Shown here one piece after another: positions 44,506-53,041 of a stretch of DNA of 64,000 bases; the first letter of the stretch is position 1; each line of letters begins with the position of its first letter. The translations under genes were made by a program, and so were the position numbers. This DNA is from Streptomyces cyaneogriseus subsp. noncyanogenus (GTDB lineage Bacteria > Actinomycetota > Actinomycetes > Streptomycetales > Streptomycetaceae): assembly GCF_000931445.1 (NCBI RefSeq), contig NZ_CP010849.1:6572001-6636000 (forward strand). The letters are read 5' to 3'. The notes under the pieces are model-generated. The model worked only from the letters and a program-made list of their open reading frames with translations. It ran no database searches and was not told where the DNA came from.

Positions 44506-46230
44506 ATGAACCGAACCAGAACAGCGTTGCTCGCTGCCCTGACGCTCGTCGCCGGAGCCTCCGGCACGGCGTTCGCCGCCCTTCCGGGCGACTCGGCGGT
44601 GGCAGCCATCCCCTGCACGGTCGACTACAAGGTGCAGAACCAGTGGAGCACCGGCTTCACCGCCGCCGTCACCGTGACCAACAACGGGGCCGCCAAGTCC
44701 GCTTGGCAGGTCAAGTGGTCGTACGCCGGGAACCAGAAGGTCACCAGCGCCTGGAACGCCAAGGTCACCCAGAGCGGGACCGCCGTCACCGCCGCCAACG
44801 AGGGCTACAACGGCCAGCTCGCCACCGGCGGTTCGGTCAGCTTCGGCTTCCAGGGCAGCTACAGCGGCACCAACGCGATCCCCGCCACCTTCACCCTCGA
44901 CGGCGTCACCTGTAACGTCGACGACGGCGGCAGCGGAGGACCCGGCGGACCCACCGACCCGCCGCCCAACCCGTCCGGCAAGGCCGACAACCCGTACGCC
45001 GGCGCCAAGGGGTACGTGAACCCCGAGTGGTCCGCGAAGGCCGCCGCCGAGCCGGGCGGCACCCGGGTCAGCAACCAGCCGACCGGTGTCTGGCTCGACC
45101 GGATCGCCGCCATCAACGGCGTCAACGGCGGCATGGGCCTGCGCGACCACCTCGACGAGGCGCTGAAGCAGAAGGGCTCCGGCGAGCTCTACATCCAGCT
45201 GGTCATCTACAACCTGCCCGGCCGTGACTGCGCGGCCCTCGCCTCCAACGGCGAACTGGGCCCGACGGAGATCGACCGGTACAAGAAGGAGTACATCGAC
45301 CCGATCGCCGCGATCCTCGCCGACCCGAAGTACGCGGGCCTGCGGATCGTCACCACGATCGAGATCGACTCCCTGCCCAACCTCGTCACCAACGTCACGC
45401 CCCGGGCCACCGCCACGCCCAACTGCGACGTGATGAAGGCGAACGGCAACTACCAGAAGGGCGTCGGCTACGCCCTGAACAAGCTGGGCGACATCGCCAA
45501 CGTCTACAACTACATCGACGCCGGCCACCACGGCTGGCTCGGCTGGGACGACAACTTCGGCCCCTCCGCCGACATGTTCAAGACGGCCGCCACCACCGAG
45601 GGCGCCACCGTCGCCGACGTCCACGGCTTCATCGTCAACACCGCCAACTACAGCGCCCTCAAGGAGAACAACTTCAAGATCACGGACACCGTGAACGGTA
45701 CGTCCGTGCGCCAGTCCAAGTGGGTGGACTGGAACCGCTACACCGACGAGCTGTCCTACGCCCAGGCCATGCGCGACAAGCTGGTCTCGATCGGCTTCGA
45801 CTCGAAGATCGGCATGCTGATCGACACCTCCCGCAACGGCTGGGGCGGCACCCAGCGGCCCACCGGCCCCGGCGCCACGACCAGCGTCGACACCTACGTC
45901 GACGGCGGCCGCTACGACCGCCGCATCCACCTCGGCAACTGGTGCAACCAGGCCGGAGCGGGTCTCGGCGAACGGCCGCGGGCCAACCCCGAGCCGGGCA
46001 TCGACGCCTACGTGTGGATGAAGCCGCCGGGGGAGTCGGACGGCGCGAGCAAGGAGATCCCGAACAACGAGGGCAAGGGCTTCGACCGGATGTGCGACCC
46101 GACGTACACCGGCAACCCGCGGAACAACAACAACATGTCCGGTGCCCTCCCGGACGCCCCGATCTCCGGGCAGTGGTTCTCCGCGCAGTTCCGGCAGCTG
46201 ATGCAGAACGCCTACCCGCCGCTGTCGTAA
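44506..46230 (+). CDS. Secreted CBM2-GH6 exocellulase (cellobiohydrolase)
   Basis: The 574-residue protein has a signal peptide (NRTRTALLAALTLVAGASGTAFA), a CBM2 at about residues 33-130 (CTVDYKVQNQWSTGFTAAVTV), a Pro/Gly linker, and a GH6 domain from about 165 (VNPEWSAKAAAEPGG) to 570. GH6 features include the catalytic-acid neighbourhood IVTTIEIDSLPN, the DAGHHGWLGWDDN motif, and the late YVWMKPPGESDG. GH6 exoenzymes release cellobiose from non-reducing ends and complement GH48. The ATG at 44506 gives a normal signal peptide; another ATG at 44491 is possible. It is divergent from GH48 and carries a CebR-type box. Confidence 0.95.
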   Translation: MNRTRTALLAALTLVAGASGTAFAALPGDSAVAAIPCTVDYKVQNQWSTGFTAAVTVTNNGAAKSAWQVKWSYAGNQKVTSAWNAKVTQSGTAVTAANEGYNGQLATGGSVSFGFQGSYSGTNAIPATFTLDGVTCNVDDGGSGGPGGPTDPPPNPSGKADNPYAGAKGYVNPEWSAKAAAEPGGTRVSNQPTGVWLDRIAAINGVNGGMGLRDHLDEALKQKGSGELYIQLVIYNLPGRDCAALASNGELGPTEIDRYKKEYIDPIAAILADPKYAGLRIVTTIEIDSLPNLVTNVTPRATATPNCDVMKANGNYQKGVGYALNKLGDIANVYNYIDAGHHGWLGWDDNFGPSADMFKTAATTEGATVADVHGFIVNTANYSALKENNFKITDTVNGTSVRQSKWVDWNRYTDELSYAQAMRDKLVSIGFDSKIGMLIDTSRNGWGGTQRPTGPGATTSVDTYVDGGRYDRRIHLGNWCNQAGAGLGERPRANPEPGIDAYVWMKPPGESDGASKEIPNNEGKGFDRMCDPTYTGNPRNNNNMSGALPDAPISGQWFSAQFRQLMQNAYPPLS

Positions 46231-46249
46231 TCGGCCCGGGAAGGTGATC

Positions 46250-46287
46250 CCGCCGGGGCCCGGTCCTCCCGGGCCGGGCCCCGGCGG
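46250..46287 (+). terminator. Hairpin terminator of the GH6 gene
   Basis: A perfect 14-bp stem (46250-46263 with 46274-46287) with a 10-base loop lies 20 bases after the stop. Confidence 0.75.
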
Positions 46288-46308
46288 CTCGCGGTCCTCA
46301 CCGCCGAC

Positions 46309-46347
46309 CGGCCACCGGTGTTGCCGTTCCGGCAACACCGGTGGCCG
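46309..46347. repeat. 18-bp perfect inverted repeat with three-base loop
   Basis: Arms 46309-46326 and 46330-46347 are perfect reverse complements around ttc. It lies just after the GH6 terminator and 31 bp before the methyltransferase start, so it may be a second terminator or a regulatory site for the methyltransferase. Confidence 0.7.
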
Positions 46348-46377
46348 TTTCATGGTGCCTCGGCGCACGCTGGGATC

Positions 46378-47340
46378 ATGGCGAACGAGAAGCTGACCAC
46401 CATGGCCCACGATCACGGACATTCCCACGGCTCGCACGCCCCGGACGGCGGACCGCACCCCGGGCCGCACAGCCCCGGACACCACGGCCACGACCACGCC
46501 GACATCGACTGGGCCGGGATGGCGCCGCTGCTGGAGGCGGAGGCGGAGGTGTTCAGCCCCCTCTACACCGAGGCGCTGACCTGGCTGGCGCGGGACGTAC
46601 GGGATCCGGGACTGATCGTCGACGCGGGCAGCGGACCGGGTGTCGTCTCCTGTCTCCTCGCGGACGCCTTCCCCGGCGCGCGGGTCGTCGCCGTCGACGG
46701 TGCCGAGCCGCTGCTGGAGCGGGCCCGCGCCCGGGCCGCCCGCCTCGGCGCGGCCGACCGCTTCGGCACCCTCGCCGGTGAGCTGCCCGCAGTGCTGGAC
46801 GAGCTGGAATACCCCGCCGACCTGCTGTGGGCCAGCCGCAGCCTGCACCACCTGGGCGACCAGCGGGCCGGGCTCGCCGCCTTCGGCGAGCGTCTCGCGC
46901 CGGGCGGCACGCTGGCGATCCTGGAGGGCGGACTGCCGGCGCGGTTCCTGCCGCGGGACATCGGCATGGGGCGCCCGGGGCTCCAGGCGCGGCTGAACGT
47001 GCTGGAGGAGGAGAGGTTCGCCGAGATGCGCGCCAGTCTGCCCGGGACGGTCGCCGAGACGGAGGACTGGCCGGAGCTGCTGAACGCCGCCGGGCTGAAG
47101 CACACCGGCAGCCGCAGCTTCCTGCTGGACCTGCCCGCCCCTGCCTCCGACCCGGTCCGCGCCTACCTCGCCGTCTTCCTCGGCCGCCTGCGCGAGGCGC
47201 AGGGCGACCGTCTCGACGCCGGTGACCGCGCCGTCCTCGACCGGCTCCTCGACCCGGCCGACGAGGCGAGCCTCCACCGGCGCCCGGACGTCTTCCTGCT
47301 GGCGGCGCACACCGTGCACACCGCGGTCCGGCCCGCCTGA
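46378..47340 (+). CDS. SAM-dependent methyltransferase with His-rich N-terminus
   Basis: The 320-residue protein starts with a histidine-rich tail: eleven His in about 33 residues (AHDHGHSHGSH..., GHHGHDHAD). A class I SAM domain follows, with LIVDAGSGPGVVSCLLADAFPGARVVAVDGAEPLL at about residues 79-113 and LWASRSLHHLGDQRAGLAAF with LAPGGTLAILEGG. The His tail suggests metal binding or metal-dependent control, but no metal-related gene is adjacent. The start at 46378 is preferred; ATG 46402 is an alternative directly before the His tail. A palindrome lies just upstream. Confidence 0.82.
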   Translation: MANEKLTTMAHDHGHSHGSHAPDGGPHPGPHSPGHHGHDHADIDWAGMAPLLEAEAEVFSPLYTEALTWLARDVRDPGLIVDAGSGPGVVSCLLADAFPGARVVAVDGAEPLLERARARAARLGAADRFGTLAGELPAVLDELEYPADLLWASRSLHHLGDQRAGLAAFGERLAPGGTLAILEGGLPARFLPRDIGMGRPGLQARLNVLEEERFAEMRASLPGTVAETEDWPELLNAAGLKHTGSRSFLLDLPAPASDPVRAYLAVFLGRLREAQGDRLDAGDRAVLDRLLDPADEASLHRRPDVFLLAAHTVHTAVRPA

Positions 47341-47416
47341 CCGGGCGCCGAGGGCCCGGCCGGCGCACGGCCGGGGCCCCCACCACGGCGGTAGGCCGGG
47401 AACGAGCCCGGAACGC

Positions 47417-47468
47417 GCGAAGGCCCGGCCCGCCCCCGCCGTACTGGCGGGACGGGCCGGGCCTTCGC
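47417..47468. terminator. Long bidirectional terminator between convergent genes
   Basis: A 16-bp outer stem (47417-47432 with 47453-47468) and an inner 6-bp stem (cccgcc / ggcggg) around gtact lie between the convergent methyltransferase (+) and aldo/keto reductase (-) genes. Confidence 0.8.
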
Positions 47469-47484
47469 CGACGGCCGGGCCGGG

Positions 47485-48321
47485 TCAGTCCTTGCCGAAC
47501 GTCGCCGGGTCCGGGCCCAGGCGGCGGTCCTCGTTCAGAGCGCTGATCGCCGCGAGATCCTCGTCGTCCAGGCTGAAGTCGAACACGTCGATGTTCTCCT
47601 TGATCCGCGACGGCGTCACGGACTTCGGGATGACGACGTTGCCGAGCTGGATGTGCCAGCGCAGCACGACCTGGGCCGGGGTGCGGTCGTGCTTGCGGGC
47701 GATGGCCACGATCGCCGGGACCTCCAGCAGGCCCTTGCCCTGGCCGAGCGGCGACCACGCCTCGGTGGCGATGCCCTGCCCGGCGTGGTACTCGCGGACG
47801 GCGCGCTGCTGCAGGTGCGGGTGGAGCTCGATCTGGTTGACGGCCGGGACGACGGAGGTCTCGGCGATCAGGCGGTCCAGGTGCTCGGGCAGGAAGTTCG
47901 AGACGCCGATCGCCCGGATGAGGCCGTCGGCGTGCAGCTTCTCGAACGCCTTGTAGGTGTCGACGTAGCGGTCCTGGGACGGCAGCGGCCAGTGGATCAG
48001 GTAGAGGTCCACGTACTCCAGGCCGAGCTTGGCCAGGGAGGTCTCGAAGGCGCGCAGTGTGGCGTCGTAGCCCTGGTCGTCGTTCCAGAGCTTGGTGGTG
48101 ACGAAGAGCTCCTCGCGGGGCAGGCCGGAGGCGGCGATCGCCTTGCCGGTGCCCTCCTCGTTGCCGTAGATCGCCGCTGTGTCGATGCTGCGGTACCCGG
48201 CCTCCAGCGCCGTCGCGACGGCCGTCTCGGCCTCGTCGTCCGGCACCTGCCAGACGCCGAAGCCCAGCTGGGGCATCTCGACGCCGTTGTTCAGGATGAT
48301 CGGGGGGACCTGGCTGCTCAC
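47485..48321 (-). CDS. Aldo/keto reductase
   Basis: The 278-residue protein has the AKR active-site pattern: GYRSIDTAAIYGNEEGTGKAI with Asp and Tyr (about residues 42-62), the catalytic Lys in TTKLWNDDQGYD (about 75-86), the His in YLIHWPLPSQ, and IPKSVTPSRIKEN for NADPH binding. It most resembles the AKR5 2,5-diketo-D-gluconate reductase group. The start is GTG at 48321 with GAAGGAT upstream. It stands alone between a convergent methyltransferase and an upstream acyl-CoA synthetase gene on the same strand; the two minus-strand genes are 85 bp apart. Confidence 0.92.
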   Translation of the reverse strand: MSSQVPPIILNNGVEMPQLGFGVWQVPDDEAETAVATALEAGYRSIDTAAIYGNEEGTGKAIAASGLPREELFVTTKLWNDDQGYDATLRAFETSLAKLGLEYVDLYLIHWPLPSQDRYVDTYKAFEKLHADGLIRAIGVSNFLPEHLDRLIAETSVVPAVNQIELHPHLQQRAVREYHAGQGIATEAWSPLGQGKGLLEVPAIVAIARKHDRTPAQVVLRWHIQLGNVVIPKSVTPSRIKENIDVFDFSLDDEDLAAISALNEDRRLGPDPATFGKD

Positions 48322-48406
48322 GAGCTGTTGATCCTTCGTTTCTGTCGACAGGTGGTACTGCCATCGTCAACGATCACGGGCGGCCATGCATTCCTGACCG
48401 CGGACA

Positions 48407-50233
48407 TCAGATGCGGTACAGCGCCTCCACCACGTCCGCGTACGCCTTCTCGATCGCTCTGCGCTTCAGCTTCAGCGACGGTGTCAGCAGCCCGTGCTCC
48501 TCGGTGAACGGCTGCGCCAGGATACGGAAGGTACGGATCGACTCGGCCTGCGAGACCAGGGTGTTCGCGGCGACGACCGCGCGCCGCACCTCCGCCTCCA
48601 GGTCGGCGTCGCGCACCAGGTCCGCCGGGGACAGCCGGGGCTTGTTGCGCATGGTCAGCCAGTGCTCGACCGCCTCCGTGTCCAGGGTGACCAGGGCGGC
48701 GACGTAGGGGCGGTCGTTGCCGACGACGATGCACTGACCGACCAGCGGATGGTCCCGGACCCGCTCCTCCAGCGGCCCCGGCGAGACGCTCTTGCCGCTG
48801 GAGGTGACCAGGATCTCCTTCTTGCGGCCGGTGATGGTGAGGTAGCCGTCCTCGTCGAGGAAGCCCAGGTCGCCGGTGGCCAGCCAGCCGTCGTTCAGGG
48901 CCGCGCCGGTGGCCTCGGGGTTGTTCAGGTAGCCCTGGAAGACGGTGGCCCCGCGCAGCCAGATCTCGCCGTCGTCGGCGATGTGCACCGTGACGCCCGG
49001 GATGGGCTGCCCGACGGTGCCGTAGCGGGTGCGGCCGGGCGGGTTGGCGGTCGCGGCGGCGGTGGACTCGGTCAGGCCGTAGCCCTCGTAGATCTGCACG
49101 CCCGCGCCGGCGAAGAACAGCCCCAGCCGCCGGTCCATGGCCGAACCGCCCGACATCGCGTGGCGCACCCGGCCGCCCATCGCGTCCCGCACCCGGGCGT
49201 AGACGAGCTTGTCGAAGAGCTGGTGCTGCACGCGCAGCGCGGCCGACGGGCCGGGACCGATGCCCCACGCCCTGGCCTCCACCGCCTCCGCGTACCGCAC
49301 GGCGACATCGACCGCCTTGTCGAAGGCCCCCGCCCTGCCCTCCCGCTCCGCCTTGCGCCGGGCCGCGTGGAACACCTTCTCGAAGATGTACGGCACGGCG
49401 AGGATGAAGGTCGGCCGGAAGGCGGCGAGGTCCGGCAGCAGCGCCGCCGCGTTGAGCTGCGGCTGGTGGCCGAAGCGGACCCGGCCGCGGATCGCGGCGA
49501 CCTCCACCATCCGCCCGAAGACGTGCGCGAGCGGCAGGAAGAGCAGGGTCGCTGCCTCGTCGCCCCTCTTGGAGCGGAACACCGGCTCCCAGCGCTGGAT
49601 GACCGTGTCCGCCTGGTGCATGAGGTTGCCGTGCGAGATCACACACCCCTTGGGGTGCCCGGTGGTGCCGGAGGTGTAGATGACGGTGGCGACCGAGTCG
49701 GGCGTGACCGCCTGCCGGTGCCGGTGCACCACCTCGTCGTCCAGGTGGGCTCCGGCGTCGTACAGCTCCCGTACGGCCCCGGCGTCCAGTTGCCACAGCC
49801 GCCTCAGATGCGGCAGCCGGTCGATGACGGTGGCGACCGTCATCGCGTGGTCCTCGTGCTCCACGAGCGCCGCCGTGACCTCGGCGTCGTACAGCATCCA
49901 GAAGCACTGCTCCGCCGAGGAGGTCGGATACACCGGCACCACCTGCGCGCCGATCGTCCACAGCGCGAAGTCGAATAGTGTCCACTCGTAACGGGTGCGG
50001 GACATGATCGCGACCCGGTCGCCGAACCGGACGCCCTGGGCCAGCAGCCCCTTGGCCAGGGCCAGCACCTCGTCCCGGAACTCGGCGGCGGTCACGTCCC
50101 GCCACCGCCCCTCGTCGTCCTTGCGGCCGAGGGCGACCCGCAGCGGGTCGTCGAGAGCGTGCTGGAAGACGGCGTCGGCCAGACCGCCCACGGGTGGCGC
50201 CAGAGCCGACGGAGGGCTGGTGAACTCGCGCAA
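48407..50233 (-). CDS. Long-chain acyl-CoA synthetase (AMP-forming)
   Basis: The 608-residue protein has the adenylate-forming motifs: IYTSGTTGHPKGCVISHGN (about residues 190-208), YGLTESTAAATANPPGRTRYGTVGQPI (about 353-379), GWLATGDLGFLDEDGYLTITGRKKEIL (about 431-457), and a C-terminal Lys region. It activates fatty or related acids as CoA esters through an acyl-AMP. The start is TTG at 50233 with GGAG six bases upstream, which is acceptable in Streptomyces; no ATG fits better. It is upstream of the aldo/keto reductase gene on the same strand, but 85 bp apart. Confidence 0.93.
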   Translation of the reverse strand: MREFTSPPSALAPPVGGLADAVFQHALDDPLRVALGRKDDEGRWRDVTAAEFRDEVLALAKGLLAQGVRFGDRVAIMSRTRYEWTLFDFALWTIGAQVVPVYPTSSAEQCFWMLYDAEVTAALVEHEDHAMTVATVIDRLPHLRRLWQLDAGAVRELYDAGAHLDDEVVHRHRQAVTPDSVATVIYTSGTTGHPKGCVISHGNLMHQADTVIQRWEPVFRSKRGDEAATLLFLPLAHVFGRMVEVAAIRGRVRFGHQPQLNAAALLPDLAAFRPTFILAVPYIFEKVFHAARRKAEREGRAGAFDKAVDVAVRYAEAVEARAWGIGPGPSAALRVQHQLFDKLVYARVRDAMGGRVRHAMSGGSAMDRRLGLFFAGAGVQIYEGYGLTESTAAATANPPGRTRYGTVGQPIPGVTVHIADDGEIWLRGATVFQGYLNNPEATGAALNDGWLATGDLGFLDEDGYLTITGRKKEILVTSSGKSVSPGPLEERVRDHPLVGQCIVVGNDRPYVAALVTLDTEAVEHWLTMRNKPRLSPADLVRDADLEAEVRRAVVAANTLVSQAESIRTFRILAQPFTEEHGLLTPSLKLKRRAIEKAYADVVEALYRI

Positions 50234-50598
50234 ACCCCGCTCCGCTCTTTGTGACGTCCGGCACAGCGCCGTGAAAGCTACCCCACCGGGGCGGGGGAGG
50301 GGAGGGGGGACGATCGTGAGCGATGTTCACGTTTACCCTGGTCAGCAGGGGAGATTGCGCGCATACGCGGAGGGGCCGGGCAGATTTCCGGCGGCGGTGC
50401 GGGCTCCGGTGCCGTCATCTCCACCGAATCTGTACGACCCGCTCACCGCCGCCGCCGGGCGCACCACCCGGAGGGTTCCCTCTTATGTGTCAGCGCGGAA
50501 CCGTCCGGATCCGTCACACCCTCCTCCCGCGCACGGCGCGTTCCGGCCGGAACCGGCACCCCGTCGGCCGCGGTGTCCAGGCCCGTGAGCGCCGAGGG

Positions 50599-50637
50599 AG
50601 GAGCCCCGCCCGGGCGCGGGCCGAGTCCGGGGCTCCT
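50599..50637 (+). terminator. Hairpin after the doubtful 50317-50588 frame
   Basis: A 10-bp inverted repeat aggagccccg / cggggctcct encloses a GC-rich inner hairpin. Confidence 0.5.
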
Positions 50638-50642
50638 GTGCT

Positions 50643-50667
50643 GTCTGTGAACGGGATGGCCGGGCAT
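50643..50667 (+). promoter_or_regulatory. Candidate SigB-type promoter for the small membrane gene at 50703
   Basis: GTCT-N15-GGGCAT fits GNNT-N14-16-GGGYA apart from one -10 base. It ends 35 bp upstream of the ATG. Confidence 0.4.
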
Positions 50668-50702
50668 ACGGAAGTCACCCCCCTAGGAGAGGAGCTCACC
50701 CC

Positions 50703-50870
50703 ATGCTCGGCATAGTCGCGGCGGTGCTGTTCTTCATCGCGTTTCTGATCAATGCGGCGGACATCGGCACCAATGACGTGTTCTCTTCGGTGAACATCAT
50801 GCTGCTGGGGCTGATCGCCCTGGCTCTGCACGTGGCCGGAATCGGGCCCGGCTGGTCCCGCAGGCGCTGA
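50703..50870 (+). CDS. Small two-span membrane protein
   Basis: A short frame that can easily be missed encodes 55 residues: MLGIVAAVLFFIAFLINAADI, then GTNDVFSSVNIMLLGLIALALHVAGIG and a basic WSRRR end. It has two hydrophobic helices separated by a short polar turn. GGAGAGGAG lies ten bases before the ATG, a good ribosome site, and a promoter candidate and a perfect terminator flank it, which argues strongly for a real gene. Similar small membrane proteins are widespread in Streptomyces; function unknown. Confidence 0.75.
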   Translation: MLGIVAAVLFFIAFLINAADIGTNDVFSSVNIMLLGLIALALHVAGIGPGWSRRR

Positions 50871-50883
50871 CCGATACCACACC

Positions 50884-50918
50884 CCGGCGGCCCGGTGACA
50901 TGGTCACCGGGCCGCCGG
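50884..50918. terminator. Perfect 16-bp hairpin terminator
   Basis: Arms 50884-50899 and 50903-50918 pair perfectly around atg. It lies 13 bases after the small membrane gene and before the convergent acetyltransferase-like gene, so it may serve both. Confidence 0.8.
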
Positions 50919-50972
50919 ACGTTCAGGGTGAGGGAGCGCGGCCTCCGGGCACGCCCCGGCCCGGGCGCCCGC

Positions 50973-51473
50973 TCACGGGCGGTCCGGCAGCCGCAGCCAC
51001 TCCTCCCACGTCAGGTCCCGTCCGATGAACCGCGGCCGCGTGAACGGCCAGTCCTCGGCGATCCAGCGCGGCACGAACGCCTCCAGCGCCTGTTCCAGCG
51101 CACCGCCCACCTCCTCGTCCACCACCCACCAGGAGATCTCGGCGTCGGCCTCGCGCTTCTGCGGCGGGTCGATGTAGACGCAGCCGCGCAGGGCGGTGCG
51201 GTCCGGGTTCTCGATGGTGTAGTTGAACGACTCGTGGGCCTCGATCTCCGCGGCGTGCCGCTCCAGGTCCGCGAGGTTCGCCTCGTACGACATCGTGGCC
51301 GCCGGCCAGCCCCAGGCGGCCCCGAAGACCGACCACAACCGCTCCCGCGAACCCATCACCGCGGGGTAGTCCAGCGGCGCGTCCGCACCGCTGATCGGGC
51401 GCAGCCGGTGGCCCGCGCCGCCGGGTATGTCGACGTGCGGGGGATGGGTGAAGCCGTGCGGCAGCCAGGTCAT
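50973..51473 (-). CDS. GNAT-like N-acetyltransferase family protein
   Basis: The 166-residue protein has a beta-alpha pattern with LRPISGADAPLDYPAVMGSRERLWSVFGAAWG, NYTIENPDRTALRGCVYIDPPQKREADAEISWWVVDEEVG and EQALEAFVPRWIAEDWPFTRPRFIG. The RGCVYIDPP strand and SWWV strand correspond to the central strands of GNAT proteins, but the acetyl-CoA loop (Q/RxxGxG/A) is not clear. Similar streptomycete proteins are annotated as GNAT-family. The gene starts with ATG at 51473. It may act on small molecules; the substrate is unknown. Confidence 0.7.
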   Translation of the reverse strand: MTWLPHGFTHPPHVDIPGGAGHRLRPISGADAPLDYPAVMGSRERLWSVFGAAWGWPAATMSYEANLADLERHAAEIEAHESFNYTIENPDRTALRGCVYIDPPQKREADAEISWWVVDEEVGGALEQALEAFVPRWIAEDWPFTRPRFIGRDLTWEEWLRLPDRP

Positions 51474-51571
51474 GGGCGCGAGCCAACCACGCCGCGGCGC
51501 GCCGCGTAAAAGGGTTTACCGGCGTACCGGTTCCGAAACGCGGCGGCTCGGGTGAACGGCCTCGGCCGGGC

Positions 51572-51599
51572 TTGATTGTGTCGTGCACATGGCTAATTT
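51572..51599 (+). promoter_or_regulatory. Candidate promoter of the subtilisin gene
   Basis: TTGATT (51572-51577), a 16-base spacer and TAATTT (51594-51599) lie in a locally AT-rich patch about 160 bp upstream of the ATG. Confidence 0.4.
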
Positions 51600-51761
51600 G
51601 TTGACTGTCGTTCAACTCCCTTGTGCCGCACGCTCATTTGAGTGACTCTTCTGGGCAGCCGGGGCGGAACGCGACGCTCCGAGCGGGCGTGCGACCACGG
51701 GCGCCCACCCCCACAGACGCGCCCCACCCAGGCGCGACGCCTAGAGGAGGAACACCTCGTA

Positions 51762-52970
51762 ATGGCAGGACTGCGCAGCAAGAGAATCAGGTTCGCCGCG
51801 ATCGCCGGTGTCGCGGCGGCCGCCCTGGCCGGTGGCATCACGGCCCTTCCCGCTCACGCCGCCCCCGCCGAGGGCACGGTGCTCGCCGCCGGGTCCCCCA
51901 CGGCGGTCCCGGACAGCTACATCGTGACGCTCAAGAAGGACGCCGGGCTCAAGGCGTCCTCGGCCGCGGGCAAGGACCTGGTCAACGACTACGGCGGCAC
52001 GGTGAAGAAGACGTTCGGCAGCGCCCTGAACGGCTACACCGCCACCCTCTCCGCGGCCGAGGCCAGGCGGCTCGCCGCCGACCCCGCGGTGGCCTCCGTC
52101 GAGCAGGACCAGCGGGTCCGGCTCGCCGACACCACGCAGACCAACGCGCCGTGGGGCCTGGACCGCATCGACCAGACCTCGCTGCCGCTGTCCGGCACCT
52201 ACACCTACCCCGACAGTGCCGGCAGCGGTGTCACGGCGTACGTCATCGACACCGGCGTCCGCATCACGCACCAGCAGATCAGCGGTCGTGCCAGCTACGG
52301 ATACGACGCCGTCGACGGTGACACCACCGCCTCCGACGGCAACGGCCACGGCACCCATGTGGCCACCACCATCGCCGGGACCACCTACGGGGTGGCCAAG
52401 AAGGCGAAGATCGTCGCCGTCCGGGTGCTGGACAACAACGGGTCCGGCACCACCGCCGGAGTCATCGCCGGCATCGACTGGGTGACCAAGAACCACTCCG
52501 GCCCCTCGGTCGCCAACATGTCGCTCGGCGGCGGTGTGTCCAGCACCCTGGACACCGCCGTGCGCAACTCCATCGCGAGCGGCGTCACCTACGCGGTGGC
52601 CGCGGGCAACAGCAACGCCAACGCCACGTCCTTCTCTCCCGCCCGGGTCACCGAGGCCATCACCGTGGGCGCCACGACGAGCACGGACGCCAGGGCGAGC
52701 TACTCCAACTACGGCTCGGTCCTGGACATATTCGCCCCCGGTTCCTCCATCACCGCCGGCTGGCACACCGGTGACACCGCCACCAACACCATCTCCGGCA
52801 CCTCGATGGCGACCCCGCACGTGGCCGGAGCGGCGGCGGTCTACCTGGCCAACCACACCTCCGCCACCCCGGCCCAGGTCGCCTCGGCCCTGGTCGGCGG
52901 CGCGACCACCGGCAAGGTCACCAGCGCGGGCACGGGTTCGCCGAACCGCCTGCTGAAGCTCGTGCCGTGA
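51762..52970 (+). CDS. Secreted subtilisin-like serine protease (S8, proteinase K type)
   Basis: The 402-residue preproprotein has a signal peptide (RIRFAAIAGVAAAALAGGITALPAHA), an I9 inhibitor propeptide (VPDSYIVTLKKDAGLKASSAAGKDLVNDYGG, about 48-80), and a mature S8 domain from about residue 124. The catalytic triad is seen as Asp in VTAYVIDTGVRI (about 165), His in DGNGHGTHVATTIAG (about 200) and Ser in SGTSMATPHVAGAAAVY (about 350), typical of the proteinase K clan. The ATG at 51762 follows AGAGGAGGAA. A perfect hairpin terminator lies at 53003-53041. It fits extracellular protein degradation. Confidence 0.95.
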   Translation: MAGLRSKRIRFAAIAGVAAAALAGGITALPAHAAPAEGTVLAAGSPTAVPDSYIVTLKKDAGLKASSAAGKDLVNDYGGTVKKTFGSALNGYTATLSAAEARRLAADPAVASVEQDQRVRLADTTQTNAPWGLDRIDQTSLPLSGTYTYPDSAGSGVTAYVIDTGVRITHQQISGRASYGYDAVDGDTTASDGNGHGTHVATTIAGTTYGVAKKAKIVAVRVLDNNGSGTTAGVIAGIDWVTKNHSGPSVANMSLGGGVSSTLDTAVRNSIASGVTYAVAAGNSNANATSFSPARVTEAITVGATTSTDARASYSNYGSVLDIFAPGSSITAGWHTGDTATNTISGTSMATPHVAGAAAVYLANHTSATPAQVASALVGGATTGKVTSAGTGSPNRLLKLVP

Positions 52971-53002
52971 CGACGTCCTCGTCCCGCCACGCCTGAAACC
53001 AG

Positions 53003-53041
53003 GGGAGCGCCCCGGGGCCGACACGGCTCCGGGGCGCTCCC
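53003..53041 (+). terminator. Hairpin terminator of the subtilisin gene
   Basis: A 13-bp perfect stem (53003-53015 with 53029-53041) and 13-base loop lie 33 bases after the stop. Confidence 0.75.

Larger units (their letters stand above)
50234..50702. other. Intergenic region with a possible small gene and a promoter
   Basis: A GTG at 50317 behind a purine-rich stretch opens a 90-codon frame ending at 50588, followed by a hairpin. Its third-position GC is low at the start and the product (VSDVHVYPGQQGRLRAYAEG...) is Pro/Arg-rich without a domain, so coding is doubtful; the region may instead be a leader or small RNA. A SigB-type promoter candidate for the gene at 50703 lies at 50643. Confidence 0.35.
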
